Positions 42,058-52,105 of a stretch of DNA of 64,000 bases are shown here, piece by piece (the first letter of the stretch is position 1; each line of letters starts with the position of its first letter). A program made the position numbers and the translations under genes. Under the pieces are notes generated by a model. That model was not told the DNA's origin. It saw only the letters and a program-made list of their open reading frames with translations, and made no database searches. Source of the stretch: Kitasatospora arboriphila (lineage in GTDB: Bacteria; Actinomycetota; Actinomycetes; Mycobacteriales; Mycobacteriaceae); assembly GCF_000717275.1 (NCBI RefSeq), contig NZ_JNYV01000003.1:434001-498000 (forward strand), given 5' to 3'.

Positions 42058-43758
42058 ATGGCATTGACCACTGAAACCACCGATGCGGTTCCGACTCCGG
42101 ATGTCCGGGGTCCAAAACCGCGGATCGACCTAGTTGTCTTCGGGGTCACCGCTGCTGCAGTGATCGCGTTTGTCATCTGGGGTCTGGTCGACAAAGAGAG
42201 CCTGAACACCAGGACGCAGGACTTGCTGGCCTGGATCACCGACAACCTCGGATGGGTGTTCATCCTGTCGGCCACCTTCTTCGTACTGTTCGCCATCTTC
42301 CTGGCGGTCAGCAAATACGGCAAGATCCCGCTGGGCCGCGACGGGGAGAAACCCGAGTACAACACCGTCAGCTGGGTCGCGATGATGTTCAGCGCCGGCA
42401 TGGGTATTGGCCTGATGTTCTACGGAGCGAACGAGCCCCTCACCCACTTCGTGACCGCACCTCCCGGAACGTCGCAGAACGACGTGGGTATCGCCATGGC
42501 AACCACGATGTTCCACTGGGGTTTCCACCCGTGGGCGATGTACGCGGTGGTCGGCCTGGCCATCGCCTACAGCACCTACCGGTGTGGCCGAGGACAATTG
42601 GTCAGTGCAGTCTTCGCTCCCATCCTCGGCCACCGTGCCAACGGCTGGGGCGGCAAGGTCATCGACATCCTCGCGATCTTCGCGACCCTGTTCGGTACGG
42701 TCGCCTCCCTGGGACTCGGTGCCGCGCAGATCGGTTCGGGCTTTGTGGAGGTCGGCTGGATCAACGACCCGTCGAAGTTGTTGCTGGTGGCCATCATCGC
42801 GGTGCTGACCGCAGCATTCGTCGCATCCGCGGTGTCGGGCGTCGCGAAGGGCATCCAGTGGCTGTCCAACACCAACATGGTCTTGGCGATTGTGTTGGCG
42901 CTCTTCATCTTCGTCGTCGGGCCCACCGTCTTCATCCTGAACGTGCTGCCCACCAGCATCGGCACCTACCTCAACGACATCACCTCGTTCTCGGCTCGAT
43001 CAGGTGCCACCGTCGACAGCGAGGGTGAGACTTGGCTTGCCGGCTGGACCATCTTCTACTGGGCGTGGTGGGTGTCCTGGACGCCCTTCGTCGGCATGTT
43101 CCTGGCCAAGATCAGCCGTGGCCGCACCATCCGCCAATTCGTGATCGGCGTGCTGCTGGTCCCGACGATCGTCTCGCTGCTGTGGTTCGCCATCTTCGGT
43201 GGGACGGCGATACGGCAACAGCAGGACGGCAAGGGGCTGGCCGACGCCAGTTCCGCGGAGAGTCAGCTCTTCGACATGCTCGGCAACCTGCCACTGACCG
43301 GCATCGCATCGGTGCTCGTGATGGTGCTCGTCGCGATCTTCTTCGTGTCCGGAGCGGACGCGGCCTCACTGGTGATGGGCACCTTGTCCGAACGGGGAGC
43401 GCACGAACCGAGCAAGGGCGTCACCATCTTCTGGGGCGTATTGACCGGAGCTGTTGCCGCACTGCTGTTGTGGGCCAGTGGCGACGACGCGCTCAACGGC
43501 ATCAAGACGATGGCCATCATCGCCGCGCTGCCGTTTGTCATCGTGATGATCTTCATGTGCGTGTCTCTGTACATGGATCTGCGCCGCGATCCGCTCATCG
43601 TTGCCCAGCGCAACTACGACACCCAGGTCGACCACACGTTGCGGACGCACGCGAACATCCTGGCCGGCGACGACGAGGCCAACGACGTGCTGCCTTCGGA
43701 TCAGTTCCCGGCGATCACGCCTGACCAGTTGCGGAAGTCTTCCGACGAACTGAAGTGA
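42058..43758 (+). CDS. BCCT-family transporter (glycine betaine/choline/carnitine)
   Basis: A 566-residue sodium- or proton-coupled secondary transporter with twelve helices. The glycine-rich MMFSAGMGIGLMFYGANEPL stretch is in the Na+-coupled type. The family signature is YWAWWVSWTPFVGMFLAKISRGRTIRQF with aromatic residues forming the betaine-binding box. It has hydrophilic N- and C-terminal tails that in BetP sense osmotic stress; here the tail is acidic (DDEANDVLPSDQFPAITPDQ), not basic as in BetP. It probably imports osmoprotectants. A strong hairpin terminator follows. Confidence 0.92.
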   Translation: MALTTETTDAVPTPDVRGPKPRIDLVVFGVTAAAVIAFVIWGLVDKESLNTRTQDLLAWITDNLGWVFILSATFFVLFAIFLAVSKYGKIPLGRDGEKPEYNTVSWVAMMFSAGMGIGLMFYGANEPLTHFVTAPPGTSQNDVGIAMATTMFHWGFHPWAMYAVVGLAIAYSTYRCGRGQLVSAVFAPILGHRANGWGGKVIDILAIFATLFGTVASLGLGAAQIGSGFVEVGWINDPSKLLLVAIIAVLTAAFVASAVSGVAKGIQWLSNTNMVLAIVLALFIFVVGPTVFILNVLPTSIGTYLNDITSFSARSGATVDSEGETWLAGWTIFYWAWWVSWTPFVGMFLAKISRGRTIRQFVIGVLLVPTIVSLLWFAIFGGTAIRQQQDGKGLADASSAESQLFDMLGNLPLTGIASVLVMVLVAIFFVSGADAASLVMGTLSERGAHEPSKGVTIFWGVLTGAVAALLLWASGDDALNGIKTMAIIAALPFVIVMIFMCVSLYMDLRRDPLIVAQRNYDTQVDHTLRTHANILAGDDEANDVLPSDQFPAITPDQLRKSSDELK

Positions 43759-43777
43759 TCATCTCGATAAGGATGTG

Positions 43778-43805
43778 AACGGGCCCCCTCTCGAGGGGGC
43801 CCGTT
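43778..43805. terminator. Strong bidirectional terminator
   Basis: Arms AACGGGCCCCCTC (43778-43790) and GAGGGGGCCCGTT (43793-43805) are perfectly complementary with a 2-nt core. It is followed by T on the plus strand and preceded by A-rich bases. It sits between the convergent BCCT and mannosyltransferase genes and should stop transcription from both sides. Confidence 0.85.
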
Positions 43806-43818
43806 TGCGTCCGGGCGA

Positions 43819-45459
43819 TCATGTCCAGCTGGGCAACCACATCTGCATGTTCCACATCTCGCGGGAAATGGGTTCGCCGGTGAGGATCGGCCACATCCAC
43901 ATGAAGTTGGCCACCGCAAGACCCAGATAGATGCTGACCGCGACCGCACCGACCAGCCGCTTCTCGTACGCGTAGTTCTTGGCGCGGCGACTCGCGGCGA
44001 GCACGTCTCCGACGCAGAGAGCCAGTCCCATGATGAGGAACGGCGCCATCGCGGTGGCGTAGAAGAAGTACATCTGTCGGTCGAGATTGGTGAACCAGGG
44101 CAGGTAGGCCGCGCCGTACCCCACCAGAACGACGGCGTACCGCCAGTCGCGCCGGATGATCATGCGCCACAGTGCCCACGCGAGCATCGGTAACGCCAGC
44201 CACCACATGATCGGGGTGCCGATGAACATCATGGCCTTGACGCACTCGGACTCGCCGCACTTCTCCGGGCCGTACTCGATGTAGTACAGCATCGGGCGCA
44301 GGCCCATGGGCCACGTCCACGGCTTCGATTCCCACGGGTGGTGGTTGCCTGCGGAGTTGGTGAGATTGGAGTGAAACGACAGCACGCCCGACTCGTAGTA
44401 CCAGAGTGAACGCCAGGCGTCGGGAACCCACGCGAAAGGCCCACCGGTGCCGATCTGCCTGCCCACCTCGTACCGGTAAACCGCTGTCTCGGAACTGAAC
44501 CACGGAGCGAACGTCGCCAGGTAGATCAGCACAGGGGTGACGCCGAGGGAGAAACCGGTGGGGATGACATCGCGGAGCAGCACACCCCGCCACGGCCGCT
44601 GCACCAGATAGGCCTTGCGTGCCGCCACGTCGAAACCGAGCGAGAGCGCGATGAAGAAGATGACGAAGTAGATGCCCGACCACTTGGTGCCGCAGGCAAG
44701 GCCCAAGGCGATGGCAGCAGCAAAACGCCACCACCGGAAACCCAGCCGCGGTCCGTATGGCGAGTCGTGGATCCGGCCCTCGGAGTAGACCTTGTGCATC
44801 CGGGCCCGCATCTGGTCGCGGTCGCAGACGATCGCGGCGAGCGCTGCCAGGATGAAGAAGATCTGGAAGATGTCGAGCAATCCCGTCCGCGAGGCCACGA
44901 AGGTGACCCCGTCGACGATCATCAGCACCCCGGCGATCGCGCCGACAAGCGTCGAGCGCGTCAGTCGACGGACCAGTCGCACAACGATGAGGATCATCAG
45001 CGTGCCGCACACCGCCGACATGAACCGCCAGCCCCAGGCGTCGTAGCCGAACAGCCACTCGCCGATGGCGATCATCCACTTGCCGACGGGCGGGTGGACA
45101 ACCAGACCGTAGGCCGGGTTGTCCTCGAGCCAGTTGTCGCCGGTGAGCACCTGCCAGGCCTGTGGCACGTAGTGCTTCTCGTCGAAGACGGGTGTGCCCT
45201 TGTCTGTGGGGCTGCCCAGGTTTGCGAAACGGGTGATCGCGCCGATCGCGGTGATGATCAGAGCGACGATCCAGCCGCGCCGGCGATCGGTGGGGCCGAA
45301 GACAGGGGCGGGGACCTTACGCGCCGCGCCAGGGCTGGTGCCCAGGTCCTCGGCGTGGACGCCGGGTAATTCGTCCGAGGATTGCCACCCGGGCAGGGAC
45401 CGTCGAGCGTTGTCCGAGGCCTCCGGAACGGAGTTCTCGAGCGGCGGGGCGAACGTCAC
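43819..45459 (-). CDS. pmt: Dolichyl/polyprenyl-phosphate-mannose protein O-mannosyltransferase
   Basis: About 546 residues of the GT39 family. The catalytic DE-type loop is PVFDEKHYVPQAWQ, and VVHPPVGKWMIAIGEWLFGYDAWGWRFMSAVCGTLMI is the classic second segment. Ten or more membrane helices follow, ending in YLPWFTNLDRQMYFFYATAMAPFLIMGL. It transfers mannose from a polyprenyl-phosphate donor to secreted proteins, as Rv1002c does in M. tuberculosis. I chose the GTG at 45459; a TACGAT hexamer ends 7 nt upstream, so the transcript may be leaderless. The frame opens further upstream across rsmI, which is not real coding. Confidence 0.9.
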   Translation of the reverse strand: MTFAPPLENSVPEASDNARRSLPGWQSSDELPGVHAEDLGTSPGAARKVPAPVFGPTDRRRGWIVALIITAIGAITRFANLGSPTDKGTPVFDEKHYVPQAWQVLTGDNWLEDNPAYGLVVHPPVGKWMIAIGEWLFGYDAWGWRFMSAVCGTLMILIVVRLVRRLTRSTLVGAIAGVLMIVDGVTFVASRTGLLDIFQIFFILAALAAIVCDRDQMRARMHKVYSEGRIHDSPYGPRLGFRWWRFAAAIALGLACGTKWSGIYFVIFFIALSLGFDVAARKAYLVQRPWRGVLLRDVIPTGFSLGVTPVLIYLATFAPWFSSETAVYRYEVGRQIGTGGPFAWVPDAWRSLWYYESGVLSFHSNLTNSAGNHHPWESKPWTWPMGLRPMLYYIEYGPEKCGESECVKAMMFIGTPIMWWLALPMLAWALWRMIIRRDWRYAVVLVGYGAAYLPWFTNLDRQMYFFYATAMAPFLIMGLALCVGDVLAASRRAKNYAYEKRLVGAVAVSIYLGLAVANFMWMWPILTGEPISREMWNMQMWLPSWT

Positions 45460-45466
45460 CTTGCCA

Positions 45467-45476
45467 ATCGTAGGCT
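45467..45476. promoter_or_regulatory. Overlapping divergent -10 elements of pmt and rsmI
   Basis: TACGAT on the minus strand (45472-45467) lies 7 nt before the pmt GTG, and TAGGCT on the plus strand (45471-45476) lies 5 nt before a GTG and 8 before the ATG of rsmI. The two share bases 45471-45472. I see no good -35 for either. Confidence 0.35.
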
Positions 45477-45484
45477 GTGCGGTG

Positions 45485-46333
45485 ATGAACTCTCCGCAGC
45501 CACAAGGCCAACTCGTACTCGCCGCGACCCCGATGGGACGCATCGACGACGCGTCCCCCCGACTCCGGGAGGCACTGGCCGCTGCCGACGTGGTGGCCGC
45601 CGAAGACACCCGCCGCGCGAAGGCGCTGGCAGCGGGACTGGGCGTGACCATCGGCGGCCGGGTGGTGAGCTATTACGACCAGGTCGAGGTGAAGCGAACC
45701 CCGGCCCTGGTGGACGAGGTGCGGTCGGGCGCCACCGTCTTGGTGATCACCGATGCCGGCATGCCGTCGGTCTCCGACCCGGGCTATCGGCTGGTGGTCG
45801 CGTGTATCGAGGCGGATCTACCCGTCACGTGCCTGCCAGGACCGTCCGCGGTGACCACCGCGCTGGCGGTGTCGGGTCTGCCGGTGGAGCGCTTCTGCTT
45901 CGACGGCTTCGCTCCCCGCAAGTCAGGGCAACGTCGATCGTGGTTCACCGAGTACATCGACGAGGCGCGCACGGTTGTCTTCTTCGAGGCACCACACCGG
46001 CTCGCGGACTGTCTGCTCGACGCGGTGGCAGTGCTGGGGCCCGACCGTCGCGCCGCGGTGTGCCGCGAGCTGACCAAGACGTACGAAGAGGTGCGCCGTG
46101 GGTCGCTCGGCGAGCTCGCGGAGTGGGCGGCCCAGGGTGTGCGCGGCGAGATCACCGTGGTTCTCGACGGCGCGGTCGCGGGCGAACCGGACATCGAAGC
46201 GCTTGTGGCGCGCGTCGAAGAAGTTGTCGCCGGTGGAGTGCGCCTCAAAGATGCCTGCGCCCAGTTCGCGGCGAAGACAGGTGCCTCGCGCCGCGAACTG
46301 TACGAGGCGGTGCTTGCGAGCCGCGAGAGCTGA
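45485..46333 (+). CDS. rsmI: 16S rRNA (cytidine-1402-2'-O)-methyltransferase RsmI
   Basis: A 282-residue tetrapyrrole-methylase-fold enzyme. N-terminal LVLAATPMGRIDDASPRLREALAAADVVAAEDTRR and VLVITDAGMPSVSDPGYRLVVACI, then CLPGPSAVTTALAVSGLP, FDGFAPRK and FFEAPHRLADCL match RsmI throughout. It uses SAM to methylate the ribose of C1402 in 16S rRNA. It is divergent from pmt, as in M. tuberculosis Rv1003. A GTG directly before the ATG is an alternative start. Confidence 0.93.
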   Translation: MNSPQPQGQLVLAATPMGRIDDASPRLREALAAADVVAAEDTRRAKALAAGLGVTIGGRVVSYYDQVEVKRTPALVDEVRSGATVLVITDAGMPSVSDPGYRLVVACIEADLPVTCLPGPSAVTTALAVSGLPVERFCFDGFAPRKSGQRRSWFTEYIDEARTVVFFEAPHRLADCLLDAVAVLGPDRRAAVCRELTKTYEEVRRGSLGELAEWAAQGVRGEITVVLDGAVAGEPDIEALVARVEEVVAGGVRLKDACAQFAAKTGASRRELYEAVLASRES

Positions 46334-46381
46334 TTCCGGCACTGGCGCACGGATCGCGGTCTCGCGCCCCGGAACGACGAA

Positions 46382-46400
46382 CCGGTGCGCCGTGCACCGG
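46382..46400. terminator. Small hairpin between rsmI and pabB
   Basis: CCGGTGC (46382-46388) pairs perfectly with GCACCGG (46394-46400) around a 5-nt loop. It lies between the convergent rsmI and pabB genes and probably acts as a terminator, without a U-tract. Confidence 0.5.
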
Positions 46401-46408
46401 AAGGTGCG

Positions 46409-47587
46409 TCAGGCGGGCTGGATACCGAGGATGGCTGCGGCTTTGTCCAGGCACTCCTGCCATTCGCCGTCGGGGTCGGAGTCGATGGTGATCCCCCCGC
46501 CGACGCCCAGGAACGCCGCGCCATCCGGGGCGATCTCCACGGTGCGGATCGCCACGTTCAGGTCGAGTCCGGAAGTGGGGGAGACGACTCCGACGGCCCC
46601 GCAGTACAACCCGCGGGAGTTCTGCTCCCATTCCGAAAGCAATTCGCGAGCACGGGCTTTCGGCGTACCCGTCACCGAGGCGGGTGGAAACGTGGCGTCG
46701 ATCAGCGCCGAGTTCGACACCGATGGCGGCACCGTTGCCTGCACCGTGGACACCAGATGCCACACGCCCGGCGCGGGATGCACGTCGAGCAACTCGGTCA
46801 CGGCGACGGTGCCGGTGAGGGCCACTCTCCCCAAGTCGTTGCGGACGAGATCGACGATCATGATGTTCTCGGCGACATCCTTGGCGGAGTCGAGCAACAG
46901 CTGTGGGTCGAGGTCGATGGGCAGCGTGCCCTTGATGGGGCTCGAGGTCACCACCGATCCTCGTCGATGAAGATAGGTCTCGGGGGAGAACGAGACGACT
47001 GATCCCCAATCACCATGCAGCAGAGCTGCTTTGCGAGGACGGGTGAAGTGCACGCCGTCCGCGAAGTAGTTGGCCGCCGAACCGGCGAACCGTCCGGCGA
47101 AACGGGTGCAGATACAGGCTTGATAGACCTCGCCGGAACGGATGGCCTCGAGGCACTGCGCAATTGCTTCCACGTGTGGTCGCTGCGCGGGCGGCTGCCA
47201 GGTGACCGACCATGTCCGGCTGTGATGTTCGCTGAGACTGGCGCGCACCCAGTCCGGACACTCCTGACCGTTCAGCGACGTCCACCACCAGCTGCCCGTC
47301 CGGTCGAGTTCGAGCACATTGTCGGTCTCACCGCCGGCAGCGGGAGGCAACGGGTTCTCGCTGACGCGATCCGGGAACCCCTGGTAGCCGAACCAGAACC
47401 CCTGCGGGTCATCGGGTATCGGGACCCCGGCCCGAAGGTCGATGGACGGGGCGATGACGGCATCTGAGTCGAGCCAATCGCCGATCAGCGCCGCCGGACC
47501 GGGTATCCCGAGCCGTCGGGTGTGGAAGTCCAGGGCGCGCACCACATCAGACGCCGAACCCGGACCGAGTTCAACGCTTCGCAACAC
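46409..47587 (-). CDS. pabB: Aminodeoxychorismate synthase component I (PabB)
   Basis: About 392 residues of the chorismate-binding family. Motifs are EVYQACICTRFAGRF, SFSPETYLHRRGSVVTSSPIKGTLP, NIMIVDLVRNDLGRV, HLVSTVQATVP, FPPASVTGTPKARARELL and a C-terminal GVGGGITIDSDPDGEWQECLDKAAAIL. With a PabA glutaminase it makes 4-amino-4-deoxychorismate for folate. The start is uncertain: I use a GTG 20 bp after the metG stop; the frame runs on far upstream antisense-like to metG, which is not real. It is shorter at the N-terminus than the M. tuberculosis protein as recalled. Confidence 0.88.
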   Translation of the reverse strand: MLRSVELGPGSASDVVRALDFHTRRLGIPGPAALIGDWLDSDAVIAPSIDLRAGVPIPDDPQGFWFGYQGFPDRVSENPLPPAAGGETDNVLELDRTGSWWWTSLNGQECPDWVRASLSEHHSRTWSVTWQPPAQRPHVEAIAQCLEAIRSGEVYQACICTRFAGRFAGSAANYFADGVHFTRPRKAALLHGDWGSVVSFSPETYLHRRGSVVTSSPIKGTLPIDLDPQLLLDSAKDVAENIMIVDLVRNDLGRVALTGTVAVTELLDVHPAPGVWHLVSTVQATVPPSVSNSALIDATFPPASVTGTPKARARELLSEWEQNSRGLYCGAVGVVSPTSGLDLNVAIRTVEIAPDGAAFLGVGGGITIDSDPDGEWQECLDKAAAILGIQPA

Positions 47588-47607
47588 CAGTCCGCGCCCT
47601 GATCTCG

Positions 47608-49161
47608 TCAGCTCTTGGGGAGTTCGTACCGGGGGAAGACGGGCGTCGGTTTCGGAAGCGCCGTTCCGGCGGTCAACCGCTCGCCGATGGACTCGAAAGT
47701 GCGCGAATCCTGCTTCACGGCAAGGAGATCGAGGAGCTTGCCGGTTGATTCCGGCATGGCCGGCTGCGCCAGCAGCGTGGTGATCCGAACGACCTCCGCG
47801 CAGACGTACAGCACGGTGCCGGTGCGTTCGAGGTCGGTCTTCGCCAGCTTCCACGGCTGTTCGACGGAGATGTACTTGTTGGTGTCGCCCAGCACCTCCC
47901 AGATCACCTCGAGTGCGGTGTGGATGGCTTGCTGGTCCATTTCCGTGCGCACGCGAGCCAGCAGGCCGTCGGCCTTGTCCAGCAACGTGGTGTCGGCGTC
48001 GGTGAGGGCTGCGGGTGCCGGCAGGACACCGTCGAAGTACTTGCCGACCATGGACAGTGTCCGCTGCGCGAGATTGCCCAGTTCGTTGGCAAGGTCCGCA
48101 TTGACCCGCGCGACGATGGCCTCGTGACTGTAGGACCCGTCCTGTCCGAACGGCACCTCCCGCAGACAGAAGAAGCGGATGGGGTCGAGACCGAACTCGT
48201 TCACCAGCACGTACGGGTCGACGACATTGCCGATCGATTTGCTCATCTTCTCGCCGCTGTTGAGCAGGAATCCGTGCGCGTACACACGTTTGGGCAGTTC
48301 GATGCCGGCGCTCATCAGAAAAGCAGGCCAGTACACACAGTGGAACCGGATGATGTCCTTGCCGATGATGTGCAGATCGGCGGGCCAGAACTTCTTCCAT
48401 CGCTCCGAGTCGGTGTCGGGGTAGCCCGCAGCGGTGATGTAGTTGGTCAGCGCGTCGACCCAGACGTACATGACGTGGTCGTCGTGGCCGGGGACCTGCA
48501 CGCCCCAGTCGAAGGTGGTGCGCGACACCGAAAGATCGCGCAGACCGCCGCGGACAAAGCTCGACACCTCGTTGCGGCGGGTTCCCGGGCCGATGAACTC
48601 CGGGTGCTGCTCGTAGAGGTCCAGCAGTTTGTCCTGGTAGGCAGACAGTCGGAAGAAGTACGCCTCTTCTTCGGTCCACTCCACCGGCGTCTGGGTTTCG
48701 GTCGAGACCCTCGTACCGTCTTCGTTCACGGTGGTGTCCGACTCGGAGTAGAACGCCTCATCCCGGATCGAGTACCAGCCCGAGTATTTGTCGAGGTAGA
48801 TGTCGCCGCTGGCGACCATTCGTTCCCAGATGGCCTGCGACGCGACATGGTGGTCGGCGTCGGTGGTCCGGATGAACCGGTCGAAGCTGCTGCCGAGGGT
48901 CTCCTGCAAGGTGCGGAACGCTGCGGAGTTCCGATCGGCGAGGGCCCGGGTCTCGATGCCTTCCTTCTCGGCGGTCTGCTGCATCTTCTGACCGTGCTCG
49001 TCGGTGCCGGTGACGAACAGCACGTCGTAGCCGTCGAGTCGTTTGAATCGGGCGATGGCGTCCGCGGCGATGTACTCGTACGCGTGCCCGATGTGTGGTG
49101 CCCCGTTGGGGTAAGCGATGGCCGTGGTGATGTAAAACGGCGGTTTCGATGCAGAAGCCAT
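47608..49161 (-). CDS. metG: Methionyl-tRNA synthetase
   Basis: A 517-residue class I aminoacyl-tRNA synthetase. The HIGH motif is at 23-26 ([17 protein letters not shown]) and KMSKS at 305-309 ([10 protein letters not shown]). [22 protein letters not shown] residues mark the methionine site ([18 protein letters not shown] here). It lacks a zinc-knuckle four-Cys insert and the C-terminal tRNA-binding EMAPII domain, as in mycobacterial MetG. It charges tRNA-Met in the cytoplasm. pabB follows on the same strand after 20 bp. Confidence 0.96.
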   Translation of the reverse strand: MASASKPPFYITTAIAYPNGAPHIGHAYEYIAADAIARFKRLDGYDVLFVTGTDEHGQKMQQTAEKEGIETRALADRNSAAFRTLQETLGSSFDRFIRTTDADHHVASQAIWERMVASGDIYLDKYSGWYSIRDEAFYSESDTTVNEDGTRVSTETQTPVEWTEEEAYFFRLSAYQDKLLDLYEQHPEFIGPGTRRNEVSSFVRGGLRDLSVSRTTFDWGVQVPGHDDHVMYVWVDALTNYITAAGYPDTDSERWKKFWPADLHIIGKDIIRFHCVYWPAFLMSAGIELPKRVYAHGFLLNSGEKMSKSIGNVVDPYVLVNEFGLDPIRFFCLREVPFGQDGSYSHEAIVARVNADLANELGNLAQRTLSMVGKYFDGVLPAPAALTDADTTLLDKADGLLARVRTEMDQQAIHTALEVIWEVLGDTNKYISVEQPWKLAKTDLERTGTVLYVCAEVVRITTLLAQPAMPESTGKLLDLLAVKQDSRTFESIGERLTAGTALPKPTPVFPRYELPKS

Positions 49162-49231
49162 GGTGGGTGACAGCTTATCGCCGATGTGTAGAGGCCATCA
49201 CCGGGCCTGACCGGCTGATCTCACTGCTCGG

Positions 49232-50608
49232 TCAACGGGACTGTGGCGTCTGATAGACGTCCGGGATGCCGTCGTGGTTGTCATCGACGCTTTCTTCGGC
49301 ACAGATGGCCCGGTAGTGCCGATTGCGGATGCGCAGCAGGACGGCTGCGAGTACCGCGGCCAGCAGTGACCCGGTGAGCACGCCGATCTTCACGTGTTCG
49401 TCGCGTTCGGAGCCGATGCCGTAGGCCAGATCGCCGATGAGCAGGGACACGGTGAATCCGATACCGGCCAGCATCGCGATGCCGAGGACATCGATCCAGC
49501 GGATCGCCGTGTCGAGGCTTGCGCGGGTGAAGGCTGACAGCAGTCGGGTGGTGCCGAAGATCCCCAGCGGCTTACCCAGGACAAGTCCGGCGATGATGCC
49601 CAGTGCGATCGGATCTCGCAGGGCGTCGGTGAACCCGGACAGACCGCCGATGGCGACGCCCGCGGCGAAGAACGCGAACACCGGGACCGCGAAGCCGGCG
49701 GAGATGGGCCTGATCCGGTGCTCGAAGTGTTCGGCGAGGCCGGGCCCTGCGTCGGGGCCTCCGGCTGCCTTGCTGCGGATCACCGGAACGGTGAAACCGA
49801 GGAGCACGCCGGCCACGGTTGCGTGGATGCCCGACTCGTGTACAAACGCCCACGTCAACGCGGCGAGTGGGAGGAGGACCCACCAGGACCGGATGCGTCG
49901 CTGAACACAGACCGCGAACAAGGCGAGCGGCAGTACCGCGAGCGCAAGCGCTCCCACGTTGACGTCCTCGGTATAGAACACCGCGATGACGGTGATCGCG
50001 AGCAGGTCGTCGACGACGGCGAGGGTCAACAGGAACGTGCGTAGCGCGGAAGGCAGATGGGTGGAGATGACGGCCAGCACCGCGACAGCGAACGCGATGT
50101 CGGTCGCCGTGGGGATGGCCCACCCTTCGACGGCGCCGTCGCCGGCCGGCAGGGTGATGGCCACGAAGATCGCCGCGGGCACCACCATCCCGCCGACGGC
50201 CGCGGCGATCGGGAGCGCGGCACGCGCAGGATTGCGAAGATCGCCGGCGACGAACTCCCGTTTGAGTTCGAGGCCGACGACAAAAAAGAAGACGGCGAGC
50301 AGCCCGTCGGCCGCCCAGGTCGCCAGACTCAGGTCGAGGTGCAGCCCCAGCGCGTCCGACCCGACGGTCGTCTCACCCAGCGACGTGTAGGCGTCGGACC
50401 ACGGCGAGTTCGCCCACACGAGCGCTATCACCGTGGCGACCAGCAGCAAAGCCCCGCCGACGGTCTCTTTTCGGAGAATCGAGGAGACCCTTGATGCCTC
50501 CGACCACGACCCCCGGGCGAACATGGGGAGGGCGGGCCCCCGCGCGGGTGGCCCGGCCGAACCTGGCGGTGTCGGGCCGGTGGGCTCGGGAGCTTGGTTG
50601 TCAGACAA
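49232..50608 (-). CDS. nhaA: Na+/H+ antiporter NhaA
   Basis: A 458-residue antiporter of the NhaA family. The transport Asp pair is in [16 protein letters not shown], and [31 protein letters not shown] and [17 protein letters not shown] are diagnostic. It exchanges Na+ or Li+ for protons at the membrane. The start is a TTG with GAGG 8 nt upstream. The protein has a Pro/Gly-rich N-terminal extension of about 40 residues and an unusual C-terminal tail with Asp442-x-Asn444-x-Asp446-Gly447-x2-Asp450, which looks like a calcium-binding EF-hand-type loop. Confidence 0.93.
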   Translation of the reverse strand: MSDNQAPEPTGPTPPGSAGPPARGPALPMFARGSWSEASRVSSILRKETVGGALLLVATVIALVWANSPWSDAYTSLGETTVGSDALGLHLDLSLATWAADGLLAVFFFVVGLELKREFVAGDLRNPARAALPIAAAVGGMVVPAAIFVAITLPAGDGAVEGWAIPTATDIAFAVAVLAVISTHLPSALRTFLLTLAVVDDLLAITVIAVFYTEDVNVGALALAVLPLALFAVCVQRRIRSWWVLLPLAALTWAFVHESGIHATVAGVLLGFTVPVIRSKAAGGPDAGPGLAEHFEHRIRPISAGFAVPVFAFFAAGVAIGGLSGFTDALRDPIALGIIAGLVLGKPLGIFGTTRLLSAFTRASLDTAIRWIDVLGIAMLAGIGFTVSLLIGDLAYGIGSERDEHVKIGVLTGSLLAAVLAAVLLRIRNRHYRAICAEESVDDNHDGIPDVYQTPQSR

Positions 50609-50789
50609 CGGGATACCTCACATCTGTCGGTGATGACATGACACGGCACGCAGATGTCTTACGCGTTGCACGTGGCCGACCAGACTTCCCGGCACTCCTG
50701 GGGGATCACCATACAAGGTCTGCGCAGGCTCTGCTGACGGCTCAGTGCGCATCGCCTGCCCGGTTCCGCCCTGCGATCTAGGGTGAGTC

Positions 50790-51197
50790 GTGGCCGTCTC
50801 CGACCCGAAACAATTCTTCGCGAGTGCACCCGTCGCCCGGCTGGGTACGGTGTCCGCCGACCACCGACCCCATGTGGTCCCGGTGGTGTTCGCCGTGGCC
50901 GGCGATGTGATCTACACCGCGGTCGACGGCAAGCCGAAGTCCGGTAGACCCTTGCGGCGCTTGTCGAACATCGCCGAATGCCCGGAGGTCAGCCTGGTGG
51001 TGGATCACTACGAGGATGACTGGAGCCGACTGTGGTGGGTGCGGGCCGACGGGTGTGCCCGCGTTCACGAAAGCGGGCCCGAAGTGCATGACGCATTGAG
51101 GATGCTGCGTGCCAAATACCCGCAGTATCAGACTGTTTCGCTCGACGGTCCGGTCATCGCCGTCACTGTGCGGCGTTGGAGTTCGTGGACCGGCTGA
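50790..51197 (+). CDS. PPOX-class F420-dependent oxidoreductase (TIGR03668-like)
   Basis: A 135-residue split beta-barrel protein. The pattern [76 protein letters not shown] matches the actinobacterial PPOX class that uses F420, though I cannot confirm the cofactor. It starts with GTG. Its last 35 bp overlap the 3' end of the convergent hydrolase gene. Some 180 bp separate it from nhaA, and I see no gene there. Confidence 0.84.
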   Translation: MAVSDPKQFFASAPVARLGTVSADHRPHVVPVVFAVAGDVIYTAVDGKPKSGRPLRRLSNIAECPEVSLVVDHYEDDWSRLWWVRADGCARVHESGPEVHDALRMLRAKYPQYQTVSLDGPVIAVTVRRWSSWTG

Positions 51198-52095
51198 AGT
51201 TGGCAACCAACTCGGAGATGAACTGAGGCCAGAGCGGTTCGGGCAGATCATGGCCCATTCCGTCGATCAACACGAGCTTGGAACCCTTGATCGCCCGCGC
51301 GATGGCCTTGCCGCCTGACGGCCGCATCAAACCGTCGGCCTTACCGTGGATCACCACGGTCGGTGCCGTGATCGCGGTGGTGTACTTCTTCAGGCTTCCG
51401 GTTCCCATCACCGCGCAGGTCTGCCGCACCACGCCGGCGGGGTCGTGCGCGCGGTCGTACGCTGCGGTCGACCGTCCCAGGGCCTCGTCCCAGCTGAGTT
51501 CGTACTTCGGGCTGCCGATGGCCCGGATCGCCTTGGCTGCGTTCTCGATGTAGGCCTCGCGGGTGGCACCTTTTCCGGGTCCGGACAGCAGCGCCCACAG
51601 TTTGCGCGGATCCGGAGGTGGCAGGAAGGCCTCGTTGGTGCTGGAGAAGAAGATCGCCAGCGAGAGCACCCGCTCGGGGTGTCTGCCCGCGAGGACCTGG
51701 GCGATCATGCCGCCCATCGATCCGCCGACCACGTGCGCCTTCTCGATCTCGAGGGTGTCGAGCAGGCCCACGGCGTCCTGGGCCATGTCCACGAGGGTGT
51801 AGGGGACATCGCTGGGAAGACCGAGTTGGTGGCGGGCCATCCTGGTGAGCAGCGAACCGCCGACGCGTACGCCGTCGAGATGCGTCGAGAGGCCGATGTC
51901 CCGGTTGTCGAAGCGGATCACCCGATAACCTCTGGCGGCGATGGACTCACAGAAAGCGGTCTGCCAGAACGTCAACTGCGCGCTGAGACCCATGATCAGC
52001 AGTACGGCCGGATCGTTCGGGTCACCCATGTCCTCGTAAGCGATCGTGATGTCGCCGACCTGCGCCGTGCCTACCCGGTTCTCGATCTCACTCAT
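51163..52095 (-). CDS. Alpha/beta-fold hydrolase
   Basis: About 310 residues. The nucleophile elbow is [12 protein letters not shown], the oxyanion region is [13 protein letters not shown], an [14 protein letters not shown] segment is typical, and later [15 protein letters not shown] (Asp) and DGMGHDLP (His) complete the triad. Closely related actinobacterial proteins are annotated generally as hydrolases or haloperoxidase-like. It starts at the ATG of MSEIE; a GTG two codons earlier is possible. It follows a GNAT gene in the same direction (10-bp gap). Confidence 0.83.
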   Translation of the reverse strand: MSEIENRVGTAQVGDITIAYEDMGDPNDPAVLLIMGLSAQLTFWQTAFCESIAARGYRVIRFDNRDIGLSTHLDGVRVGGSLLTRMARHQLGLPSDVPYTLVDMAQDAVGLLDTLEIEKAHVVGGSMGGMIAQVLAGRHPERVLSLAIFFSSTNEAFLPPPDPRKLWALLSGPGKGATREAYIENAAKAIRAIGSPKYELSWDEALGRSTAAYDRAHDPAGVVRQTCAVMGTGSLKKYTTAITAPTVVIHGKADGLMRPSGGKAIARAIKGSKLVLIDGMGHDLPEPLWPQFISELVANFSRSTNSNAAQ

Positions 52096-52105
52096 CGTCA
52101 CGACC

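Noticed and set aside
47588..48679. Upstream extension of the pabB frame across metG
   Set aside because: The extension is Arg/Pro/His-rich low-quality sequence out of frame with metG, while metG is clearly real; PabB motifs begin only after 47587.
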